This document shows, one piece after another, positions 36,236 to 48,357 of a stretch of DNA of 64,000 nucleotides. The DNA comes from Tetrahymena elliotti 4EA (taxonomy: Eukaryota > Ciliophora > Oligohymenophorea > Hymenostomatida > Tetrahymenidae). The stretch is taken from contig JH720298.1 in the NCBI GenBank assembly GCA_000231825.2, positions 811,885-875,884 of the forward strand. Direction: 5' to 3'. The first letter of the stretch is position 1, and each line of letters starts with the position of its first letter. Under the pieces are notes generated by a model. It was not told the origin of the DNA. It worked only from the letters and a program-made list of their open reading frames with translations, and did no database searches. The position numbers and the translations under genes are program-made.

Positions 36236-39200
36236 ATTGGAGAAATGAGAGTCGAGGGAAGCAATTTAGTAAATTGAGTTTTTATGCAATTTGATTAATT
36301 TGAATATAAAAAAAATTTATATTTAATAAATATATATAGTTAGTTGTCTATTACTTTTTGTTTGTTTCGTTTTGCATTGCAAATTAATGGCTGGCATTGG
36401 CTACAGCTTAATTTATATGAGAGTACATTGATGCTGGTGCATTTAACCCAAGTTTTGAGTTGCCATTTTGGTGATGATTATTGTTTTGAGAATTTTGATC
36501 ATCTTCTTCATCATCATCTTCATCATCGTCTTCATCATCATCTTCGTCGTGCTCTTCCTCAAGATCATCATCTTCTTCCATAACGTTCATGTTTTTTGCT
36601 GCTGCCTTTTGAGCTTGTAAGACCTTTTTCTTGGATGGGTTGTTCTTGGTGTTGTTTGAGCAAGCATCTTTTACCTTTTAATTATTATCGCTATTTCTAT
36701 TTGCTATGTAGGAATTATCATCTGAGAGATAAATACGACTAATATGTGAATAGAAACGATTTTTCACTGTATTTTCAGGACGACCAACAAGCTCATTAGA
36801 AATAGCTGACCACTTAGGACCTTGCTCTAAAAACATATCTAAAATTTTCTGATCTTCATCTTCTGTCCAAGGAGTTCTTTTAATGGAAGGATCGAGCTTA
36901 TTAATATAACGCTCACGAACTTATTTGCCAGTTTTACCTTCAATGTGTTAAGCAATCATGCCCCAGTTCTTGCCATATTTTTCACTAAGTTCTATCACCT
37001 TTTAGTCCTCTTCGGAAGTCCATGGCTTACGAACTTTAGTAGGCAAGATACGACGCCAGCGCTATGAGCACTGAGAAGCATTTCTACCAGGAATTTTAGC
37101 TGCTATTTCGTTCCACTTTCCTGGCATTTATTCACACAATCTCTTTAATAATTCATCTTCTTCACTTGTCCAAATCTTAATTTGACGCTTCTTCTTAACT
37201 ATGTTGGCATGCTTGACGATAATCCTCTTGTTCTTGAAATGAGAAATATTTATGTTATGATGGCTATGAGGAACTGAACCAGGAGAATTGTTGGAGTCAT
37301 TCAACTGGTGGTTGGATCCTTTGTTGTTGTTCTTCAAATATTACTTGTAAGATGCTCCACTACCTTCCAAAAAGCTTGTGCTATTTAAATTATGATTGCT
37401 AGAAGGCTGAATACCGCCTACACCACCCAAGGCATTCAAATTACCTTCACTATTGAGGCGGGCCTAATTAGCATAGAGAGCTTGATTGGCTCCAAAATAA
37501 TTCATGTGCATCGCTTGCTAGATGGCTAATTAACTTTACAATTAACTTTACATTCCTTCTGTTTTTATCATGTTCTTTATAATGCGTTTAATTAAAAAAT
37601 AATTTCGTTATAATTAAATATTGCAAATATTTTTTTTAGCTTTGCCTTTTATTTTCTGCTTTAATTAATAGTATATTTATTTCCATTTCAATCTAATCCA
37701 TTCCTACCTCTCTCAAAAAAATTAACTCACACACTCGCTCACTCAAACATAAACAAACAAACAAACAAACAAATAAACATTCATTGATTCATTGATTGAT
37801 TTATTCATTGCACAGCCATTCCAATTAATTACAGATCAAAAATTAAAGCAAATTATTTACATCTTGTTTGTAAAAAAATCAAACATTCTAATCATCCATT
37901 TAAAACAGATTAACTTGTTTAATTAATTGCCTCACTTTTTAATTCTGCTTTTGTTTATTAATTCATTCAACCACACCCAATAATACCTCTATCAGACAAA
38001 CTTTACACTAAACTAACAAACTAGCTAAAAAATCAAAATCCAACTTCAAACTAAAAACCAAAAAATTAAACAAGCAAGCACAAGCATCTCATTTGGTCTG
38101 CTAAAAAATTTAATTTACTCTGTAAAAAAAAATTTTTGTGGTGGCTTTACTTTTTTGTTTTTCTGGTAGAGTGATTGAAAATGCTATTTTTAAAATTCTG
38201 AGAATGTAATTTTATGAATGTGAGGATTAAAATATTTGGGTTGGCTTTGGATAGAAATTTAAGCAAAAAGAAAATGCTGATTGAATAATTTTGCTTACTT
38301 TTGAAGGCTTTTAAAGGAAGTTAAATTTCAACTAAAATGCAAATGGATTTTCTAACAAAAAATATTTAATTATCTTATTGGATTGTTCAAAAGCTATCCT
38401 AAAATTTTTGATATTTGTTTGATTTTTTTGCTTGCGTTTTGGGAAGTTTATAGTTTTATATTTTAAAAAGGAGATTTCCAAAATACACTCATCACTTCGA
38501 GAAAAAAAGTAAGCTAGGAAAAATTTTAATTTTTGAAAATATTTCGATTAAATATGCAAAATTTTTCTTATGTAATTTCAAATAATAGAAGGTGTGCTTT
38601 TGAATCAAATTTCACAGAATTAAGGAGTAATCTAATAAAAATTATAAGTATTTTTAACCTAAAATTTAGTAATTTAAATTTATGTTAATATCATCAATGC
38701 TGTCTGTATTCATCATTTTAAACTCTTTTATTCATTTTTCCTATAAAACTATTAAATTAAGGGGGGAAAAAGAATCTCAAAATAGAGAGAGAGTTCAATT
38801 TAGATAGTTTTTTATAACTAAATTATGTAATTGATATTCGTTCTTTTACACTAATAACTAGTTGTGGTAAAATGATTAAGTAAACCAAATTTTTATCAAT
38901 CAAAATATGTTTGCTTGCATTCCAAATTGTAAGGAACAAAAAAAACTAGGGGGTATTTTCATTAGATAAGATGAAATAATTCTGAGAATAAATTAGATTA
39001 CTTCTGATGATTATAATAAATCTTCTAAGAATCAAAATCATTGCAAGGTGTTATAAAAAATTATAATATAATTATTTGAATAAAAATGGAAGGAATTATA
39101 ATATTTTTAATGCTATTTCATTTCATCTTTTCTCTATTAAAATTAATAAGTTATTAACCTACTGACTCAAAAAAAAACTATTCTATGTCTGTAATGAGGC

Positions 39201-40991
39201 AATTTTATTTGTAAAGAAAATATTTTTTTGAAAACTTTTTCAGATGCAAGATCAGAGGGACAATTAACTCTTCGCGCAAATGAAAATATTATAAAAATTA
39301 TTATAAAATATTACAGAGAAAATCCTCTCTCTTTGGATTCAATCAAAAAAATTTGTTAATGAGGATGAATAATCAAATAATTCTAGCATCCAAAAAAATA
39401 ATAGAAATTAATTTGTTTGCGATTTAGTCAGGCTATTCTAATTTCTTAAGCAAATTTAGTAAAAAAACAAATAAATAATTTGCTTTGATCGTGTTAATTT
39501 AGATGTAAAATTTTTGAGAGTATTTAAAGGGATTTTGATCAAAAATAATCAAAAACTAATTAAATATTTAGTTTTTATTTGTATTTTACTTACATTAAAT
39601 TTTATAAATTAACAAAGTAATGTTTCTCATTTCTTTAAATAAATCACTATGTATGCTCGTTTTCTCTCTTTGAGAGATTCAGTATATTTCTTTAAAACGC
39701 ATCTACTGAAAGGATAGGAGTGATAGTAAAAAAAGCAAAAAAAAATAAAAATTAGATTTATCTTGGGATCTAAATCTTTAAAAGAAATAAAGGAGGGGTC
39801 AGTGGTGAGGTGAAGTTATTTAATGAATCAATTAATTTTATTAGACTTTAATAATATTGTGAAGGTAGGTAGGTAGGTATGTATATATGTATTAACTAAC
39901 TAACTAACTATCTATCTAACTTAATTAAATTTATTGAAAAGATTAAAATAGATAAAAAATTAATTAATTTCCTTAGAAATTTATAAGGATATTGGCAAAA
40001 TTTTTATCTTTGATTTGATTGAGTTCTAATATCGGCAAAATTGTTAATTTATTTTCCCACCTTTTTGAACCTTTTCTATTTTTTTAAAATATTCTGAAGG
40101 AATTTTATAAATCTTTTGGATTTTAGTTATTTTTTTTTTCCCTTTCACACACAATATTAATTTTTTAGCAAAAACTAATTTCATCATTTTGTTTGATCAA
40201 ATTTATTTATATGAATAATAACTTGTGCTCTAAAGAAGAAATGACATAAATACATATCTCAATCGCACTTAAAAATTATATTTTATTAGCTGATTTCATT
40301 TTCTACTTTCTCGTTCAAAAAATTATAATAGAGTTTTGGCATACTAATTTTAGCATTTTATTTTTCTTATATGTTACTTACAATTTACAAATAAAAATAG
40401 TAACTAAAACACCTAAATTTGAATTTTACATGTGCTGCTTAATCTTAATTTGCGAAAATAAGCATATTTTTCTTTAGCATTTGATAATATGCCTCAAATA
40501 AACTATTTCCTTTTTCAAAAATATTCATTTTAATGGTATTTGCTAAACTGAAATTGATATTTGGATGGTTGTTTGTTATGTTGAGATTGAAAAAAATTGA
40601 TGCAGGAAGAAACACTAGAAGTGAATGTGAGAGTTTATAATAGTGTTTGGTTTTTATTGCAAAAATCAGAGATTACATCAGATTGAGTGGAAATTTTTTA
40701 CAATTTGCATTGTAGGCAAAGCTAAAATAGAATTGATTAAAAATTAATTTTACCTGCATTTTAAGATTAAGGATGGAAGAGGGGGACTCAATCATTCCAT
40801 TTTGACCTAAAAAACCAGGGTTTTAGCTAATATTGTTGGAGCTACCGCCACCATAACTAAACTAATTAATTTTGAAAAAAAAATTTAAAGTAATTAATTA
40901 AAAATTAAAAAATTGATTGATGAAAATAGTAGCTAGATTAATTTGAAATATAGAAAATATATTTTTAAATGATTACTTATTATGGATTCAT
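36189..40991 (-). CDS. Three-repeat MYB transcription factor
   Basis: Nuclear DNA-binding protein of the 3R-MYB class. Three exons in phase 0: 40991-40977 (MNPQQ), 40861-40754 (36 codons, begins FSYGGGSSNN) and 37574-36189, giving 502 residues. MYB repeats lie at roughly residues 140-300: R1 IWTSEEDELLKRLCEQMPG with KWNEIAAKIPGRNASQCSQR; R2 PWTSEEDQKVIELSEKYG with NWGMIAQHIEGKTGKQVRER; R3 PWTEDEDQKILDMFLEQG with KWSAISNELVGRPENTVKNR. All nine tryptophan-type positions are W except conservative changes. A long D/E run follows near 36490-36580. The stop is at TGA 36191 because the TAA after SMYSHIN is sense. The N-terminal exons are inferred from exact phase and composition. If wrong, translation would start at the ATG at 37571 (MIKTEGM), and the MYB core is unaffected. 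Confidence 0.88.
37575..40753 (-). other. 3.2-kb intron of the MYB gene
   Basis: The donor follows NLKMQ at 40754 and the acceptor lies before NMIKTEG. No coding stretch is seen inside on either strand. Simple repeats include AAAC near 37750, GGTA near 39865-39880 and AACT near 39895-39915. It is far longer than the other introns in the window. Confidence 0.6.
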
Positions 40992-41443
40992 CGAGCTATT
41001 GCTATGAGGGGGGTTGCTAAAATTTTAATACTATAACTACAAATTCATATTTCTAAATGAAGATAATCGATCCTTTCTTGCTATTAAATAGTTCTGATAA
41101 GAGGGTAACGAACTTACTATTTTTGAGAGTAGAATAAAAGAGTTTCCAATTAATGTCTGATGATATCTTTATTCACTGACTTAATTTTTCTATGTCTTTC
41201 AATCAATCCTTTCAATACGCTTGCTAAAATTTCTTTCCTTTATGCTGGAAAATGTATGTGCTAAAAGTAGAATTTTCTCTTTGCTTTTCTTCAAAAAATC
41301 TTTTCCTGTTAGCATTTTTATTAAATAAAGGTTCTTTAATGTTATCTAAAAAATAGCTTTAAATTCTGTGCTTTTTAAGTTTAATTTATTTTGATAAATG
41401 TGGACACATTAAATGAAATTTCACTTTAAAATATTAACTTACA

Positions 41444-41470
41444 GGTCTCCCGTATTGCGGGAGGGATACC
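41444..41470. other. G+C-rich hairpin in a local composition island
   Basis: CTCCCG (41447-41452) pairs with CGGGAG (41458-41463) around TATTG. GGT and ACC outside extend it with a bulge. The next 100 bp is also richer in G than its surroundings. It might be part of a structured RNA gene or a miniature element. It matches no snRNA or tRNA that I can recognise. Confidence 0.5.
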
Positions 41471-44400
41471 CTTTTGAAAAATACCGAGATTGGGTGTAAA
41501 AAAAAGCGAATTGGTAGCTTTGAGTTTGGGAGAGATAAGTAAGTTACATTTATGTGAAAACGTTTATTAGAATAAAAATAAGTACAGTTTGGACAAATTA
41601 AAATTAAATAGTATACCAAATTAGAGTTGATTTCAGTTTGAATTTAGATTGATTTTATCTTTTACTTTATCTTTTTTATCTAAAGCGTTTGTTTATTTAA
41701 TTATTTATTTTCTTTTTTTTCGTTAAGTTAATTTCCCTTTTTCTGACTACTCCTCTATCTAATAATCCTTTCCTTTACTAACTATCCTTATCAATTAATT
41801 TATTATCAAAATCAATCAAAAAAAGCTATGTATGATGTATGAATGTATGTATCTTTATTATTAATTAATTATTTTTTCTTAATATTTTTCTTTCTTTTCT
41901 CTTTCTTTATTTCCTTCTTCCTTCTTTTTCTTCCTTGTTTATTTTATTATCCAATTATTTAGTAATTCATTCATTCAATCAATCAAATACTTGCATTTCC
42001 AATAGATAAAATACATATACTCAATAAGGATACTTTTACAAATTTAATTTACTTCTAATATAATAATAATAATAGCAAAAAAACTAAGCAATCAATAAAA
42101 TTAATTAAGCAAAGATGGAAGGAAATAAACAAGCAATTAAATGCTTTTTTATCAATTAGTTATTATTTCTTTTCTATGCAATTATTTGAATAATATAGAA
42201 TACTTGCTGTTCTTCATTTAGTTTATTATTTTATAAAGCAAACGATCTTCACAAATTACAAATTTGCAAATGCAAGGAAGGAAGGAAGGAAATTCAGACA
42301 GCCTTTAATATTAAACAAAAAAAGTAAATGAAAAAACAAATAAATATAAGTTATTAGAAATTTAGCAGATTAAGAAATAAATACTTACCCCCTTTTTTAA
42401 TTACTCTTGTCTTTTTATTCAAATACCATAAAATTTTACGATTTGTTCATGCGAAGATCAAACACAAAGAAATTGCCCCTCAAAACAACAAAAATTAAGA
42501 GAATTTATGATTTATTTTAAAGTTTAAGAGTAATTATATTGCCATCTTTTTAGGATTCCTTTCCTAAAATGACCTTGATGAAAAACTTTCTAGTTGATAT
42601 ATTTCATAAATAATTGGTACATGCAAATAAATCGGCAAAAATAATTAATGACTGACAATTTATCAATATTTTTACGCAAATTATCCTTATCTCCCCAAAT
42701 ATTCAATGAATAAATTTTCTAATTTCATAAATAGATTTGCATTCCAACAAATTATTATTTTCTGGATCAAACCTATAGCCTCTTTTTATTTATATGCACA
42801 GATTTCTTAATTTATTGATCCATCTACAAAGCTAACTGATCTTTGTATGATTATCCCACAATTTTAGCAGATTACAGTTTTTAGAAATTTTCTAATTTAC
42901 TAAATTAGACTGCAATTCTTCAATCTTATTTGTAAAAAATCACTTCTAATTTAATCAAAATTATGTAGCCTTTGTGATCTATAATTAATTATATATAGAT
43001 ATAAATGACTAATAGAGATAAATAGATAAATGCTTACTTATTGTATAAATTTTAGTTGTTAGTTTATTTATCAATGTATAAATGAATGAATGAATGATTA
43101 AGGATATTTTCCTGAGGTTAAATGTCTGATTTACTTTGATTTTCTATCTATCTATCTATGAATATATTTTCTATCAACACAAACTCTTGGAAATATAGAT
43201 AAAATTTAGGGTATGTGTGTGTGTATGTATCTCTATCTGTTTGTAAGTAAATATTTATAGTAAAATTTATATTAAATTTGACATATCGAGTGGATATTTT
43301 GTGGTGAATAAAAATGTTTATTGGTAGAATTTGTATAGATTTTAATAAATAATTTATTTTCTGGTTATTTATTTCACCTTTAATTTCATTTGTGAACTAT
43401 TAACTCTTACTATTACATTTTTTTTCTTCACTCAGTTGGTGGATCTGTATTTTTTTAATTATTCTTCACTTTATCTCTTCTTCCATAGATTGATTGATAA
43501 GATAGATAGAATAGATTCTGATTTACATGAATTTCAAATCGATTTACTTAATTCACTCTTGAATTGGAATTATCTTTTTCGTCATACATACATACATACA
43601 CAAACATTATATTATCATCTAAAAATCAACTAAATTTTAGTGATGTTTCTAATGTAACTAGAAAATTTCAATTGCATTTATATTCCCATATTTTGCAATT
43701 ATTTATACTCTTCAACATCTAAAAATTACACTCTAAATAGCTAGAATTATTTCATAAATAGTTCATAGAGTAAATAAAACAGATCCCTACCAAAATAATT
43801 GATAATTTCTATATAATCATTTAAATAAGAATTAGTTTTGTTCTCTTTAACTCTCTAAATTAATCATTTTAGTTATATTTCTAAGAGATTTTTACAAGAA
43901 ATGACTACAAAAAAAAAAGAAAGAAGTTATGAGACACTCGATTGAGGAAATAAAAAGAAGAGAAAAGAAACCACAAACTGAAAAAAAATAATAAATATTT
44001 ATTGATAAAAATATTCTGAAATTCCTTTCGGTTCTCAAAAATGTGATAAAAAGTAATATGTTGGAAATTAAGTGTGTTTGTTTGTCTGATTAAAAAATCC
44101 TCTTTTCTATTTATATTATGCAAATTTACTTTCAATTAAAAAATATTCACTTCTCATTAGTAACCAACCAAAAAAACCAAAAACAAAAAGATTTATCACC
44201 CTTTAGTTTGGAAACAAAGAGAAGTAACAAAAGCATTATTAATCAATTAAGGCCAATCTTTTTTCAAATTTATTCGAATACCTTTTCTTTTAAATGCAAA
44301 TAACTCACAAAAAAAATAAAAAAGAGTAAACCTACACATAATAAAAATCCTCTTTTTTGGATTAATTATTTGATGGATATTTTATAAATTTACAAAAGAT

Positions 44401-45802
44401 ATCCAATAAATTATTTAATAAATATCATCCATCTATTAATCAATCGCTCACTCACTCACTCAGTCAGTCAATCAATCAATATCTACAGCAATTTTTTTGT
44501 ATATTATATTAACCATTAATTCATTTTGATATTTCTTTGCTTATTACAATTTTCTCACATGAAAAACATTTTAATTTGTCTGCTAAGTTATGATAAAACT
44601 TTAAATAAGCCAAGAATTATATAATTCTACTGCCTGCAATCCATTTCTTTAAATTAGTAGAAAAATCAGAGTTATTTATTTGCAAAAACACAAAAATTTT
44701 GATCTCGTAATTTTTTTTTGTCGCTTGAGATATTTTTTTCTTAATTTCCACTTTTAGACTGTAAGAAATCTGGTGAAATTTGCAAAATTTACAATTTGTT
44801 TGGTTTATTGATTGTAAAATCAAATTTTAAAGAAAATTCATTGGATTCTGAATATGATGTAAGGCTAACTTTATAATAAACTCTCAGAATGATCAATAAG
44901 ATAACAAAAATAAACTTTTCAGTTGTTGAATTTACATTTCTTGGAATAATTTAGAGATTGATCATGACTTAACTAGACCATTTAATTATTTTATTTAATA
45001 AATTTATATCTCTCTCTCTCTCTTTCTTTATTTCTATCATGAGTAATTCATACAAATTGTTCATATAAAGAAATTTACTTTTGTTTTAAAAAACTATCTT
45101 ACGCTGCAAATTGTAAGAAACACATTCTTTGTACTACCAAAAAGTAAATTTTATTTTGATTTATTTGATAAAAAATTAACTAAAATGTATGATTGTAAAA
45201 ACTAATTTATTAGAAACATCAATTGTAATATCAATCTCTTAATCTTCTTATTCAAATCTATTGATTATAACTATAGTCATTTAACATTAAAAACAGCTAG
45301 AACTAAAAAGTAAATCAAGATAAGCAAAACTAAATTTGAAATCTGCTCTTCTCGCCTTTTCAAATACCTTTCTTTTCCACCTAATTTAGAAATAACAATA
45401 AATTCATTCTTTCCATCAAATGTCTTTTATGTCTTCTCCCAAATTCTTTCATATTAGAAAAATAAATTTGCATTAAAATGTAATTTAAAAACAATTCATC
45501 ATCCTCTAATTTCAGCCAAGAAAAATCTTACAAATCAGCCAATCAGATAAAGTGTAAACGCTATTAAATTATATGGATAAATTCATGTTTGGTTTAAATA
45601 AAAAATAAAAGATTAACAGATAGATACTATATGTAATTCAGATAATCTTCAAACCATTTAAGTTACTCTATTATATTTTCTATTTATTTTAATATTGTAA
45701 ATATGATCTTGACTGATAAGAACACACTCATTCCTAAAAACTGCACCTTATAATTATTATGAAAATCTTTTGTATTAGTTTTGGATTAGAAAAAGTGAGC
45801 AA

Positions 45803-45827
45803 GTATGTATGTATGTATGTATGTATG

Positions 45828-45857
<30 letters not shown>
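45803..45857. repeat. (GTAT)n microsatellite
   Basis: About 14 uninterrupted copies of GTAT, the longest simple repeat in the window. Confidence 0.97.
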
Positions 45858-45858
<1 letters not shown>

Positions 45859-48357
45859 GTATATCCACAAAAACAACTTGAAATAAAAAAGTTTTTTTTT
45901 ATTTAGAGTTGGTTGACTTTACTTTAGGATGAAAAGAAAAATACTTTGACTTAATGAAATGAAATTTTTGTGGAGGATTATAACTTTTAGCTTATAGATT
46001 ATTTTTTAATTTGACAAAAAATTTAGAGTGTAAATAAACTAATTAAAATTTTCCTAATTACTTAAACAGATTATAAAGCAGGTAGAAAGAATGTAAATAA
46101 ATAGATAGAAGGAATAGACAATCATTTCTTTCTAAATATATTTATCCTAAGATTAAAAGATTTAAAACAATCTAAGACTTAGCTTAAAGAGTGTTAAATT
46201 ATCTCAGAAAAAAGAACTTTTAGGTTTTCTGAAAAATGAATATTAAAAATCTCATTATTTTTTTATTCAACGAAAGTAATTGTTTTTCAAATATTCGTCC
46301 ATCAAACAAGAAATTGTTAGACATTATTTTTATAAATTATTAAATTTATATTTTGATAATGTTATTTTGAGAAAAAGCAAACAGAATCGAACGAAAGCAA
46401 CACCACAAAATAGTAAGCTTCTTAGATAAAATTTGAATCTCAATCTTAAATTTCTATTCAATTAAAAAATAAAAAATACAAACGAAAAATCTTCATTTAC
46501 ATTTGTTTTTTTATCAAAAAAGTTAATTTTGAGTGACAAACAAATTTTGAAATAAATTTATTTGTTTACTTAACTCAAATAAAATGCTTACATAATTCTT
46601 TTTGAAAATAATTGATTCATTTGCCTCTGTTACTTTACAATATTACAATTAACCCAGAAAAATTTAATTAAAAAACAAATAATTGTTTGATATAGACCTT
46701 TATAAAATTTGTATTTAATTTTAAATTATTACATTTTAAGTAGAACTGAGTATTCATCACTCAAAAATTCTAAAGCAGTAAAATAAAACTACTTTTAGAT
46801 CATCCAAACAAATAACAAATAAGAGTGTTCTCAGCAAAAAATATTCTTCAAAAAAAATAATTAATTCATTAATTTTTATTTGAATCTTAATTAAATAAAT
46901 AATAGTCTTTTTTATTATTTTCTTTAACTTAAAAGAAAATTTTTTTGATTCTAAAATTAGTCCTCTCTTTTATTTAACTAACTATTTAAAGTTTAATTAA
47001 TAACTCTTTCTATTTCATAAATCACAATTTAATTAGTTTTCTTTAAATTTAAAATATTTTTTACAGCTGAAATTTTAATGATTGAAATATTCAATCCTTG
47101 TTAAAACCCTCTGTAAATAAATTTATTGATATATTTTTTGATTAGTTTAGTATTTATTGTAAAAATAGTCAGCAGATCTAACATCTCTATTTTTTGATTA
47201 TGAATGAAGAAATATTTAATTGACTTAGATTTTATTTAATAAAATAAATTTACATTTTAATCCCTTTTTGTAAGATAAAATGTGCAAAAATAATATGAAA
47301 AATATATTCAGCTACATTATTTTATAATTCTTAGAAGACATCAAGCTACCTTGAAAAGCTCTGAAATAAGGTAATTCTTTAATAAAAAAATTTTTAAATT
47401 AAATAAATTTAAAGAAGAATTATTTTTCTATCGAACTAAATACCATTTTAATCATTTTAGCTTTGTTTTCTTGTTAGTGTTTTTAAGTTTTAAAATAGCA
47501 TTTATAATATTAACTGATTTTAATCAATTCTCTCTTTTAGTAATTCAAAAATTAATATTTTAGTGATTTTAAATGGCTAAAAATTAAATATTTCTAAAAA
47601 GAGTCATGATCAAAATTATTCTAACATTAAGCTTTTATTTTTCTAAAAAGAGTCATGATCAAAATTATTCTAACATAGAGCTTTTATTTTTCTGCTTATA
47701 TTTTTATAAATTAATTGATCTTTCTTTATAAAATAAAAGCTTTAAAAATTATATCAAATATTATTTCAATTAACAAAAGATTTTTTTTGTTTAAATAAAC
47801 AAATATCTAACCAAAATTAATTTACAAATCTAAAAGACGGAGGTTTTTCAAATTATAAAATAAAGAAAATATTTTATAAATAATCAATAACTTTTCAGGA
47901 TTCTTATCTTTTTTTTTATTGGTTAGCAATTGATGGATCATGGGTTTTTTCTAGTAAAGATAAGAGGAAATGAGAGAAATGGTTTGATGAAACTATAATG
48001 GGATACTTAATCGTGTGATTAAGTCATATTGACTAAATATCAGAAAGAAATTTAATAAATAATAAATATAATAAAGAAAAGAAATCAAAGAAAGATTTTT
48101 TGTTTGATAGATTGATTATTTATTTGCTTTTTAATTGCTTTGAAATGATGAACTTATTTAGAAAGATACCTAAAACGTAATAAATTTTTCAAAAGAAGAT
48201 TAAGGAACAAATCCTTTTGAATATCAGATCTTAATACAGTTTCTGTTGTATGCAAATAAATTGTTTAAATTAGATAGATTTTTGAAAAAATAAAAAAAGA
48301 TAATCAAACACCCAAAAAAAAAAATTATTATAAATAAAAGAGTAGATATAAGCAATT

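Larger units (their letters stand above)
40992..48357. other. Large gene-free region
   Basis: Over 7 kb with no supported gene on either strand. It holds the MYB promoter at its left end and the DPP3 promoter at its right end. Tetranucleotide repeats are frequent (GAAG near 42275, TCTA near 43145, TCAC near 44450, GTAT near 45803). A near-identical 40-bp direct repeat starts at about 47594 and 47639 (AAAAAGAGTCATGATCAAAA). Short ORFs here look like chance. Confidence 0.6.

Noticed and set aside
41436..41470. U1 snRNA-like start (CTTACAG near the hairpin)
   Set aside because: The bases do not match the U1 5' end, and no Sm site or further stem-loops of U1 follow.
41434..41619. Minus-strand 61-codon ORF over the G+C-rich hairpin
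   Set aside because: It is set by standard-code stops, no family is recognised, and the hairpin better explains the composition.
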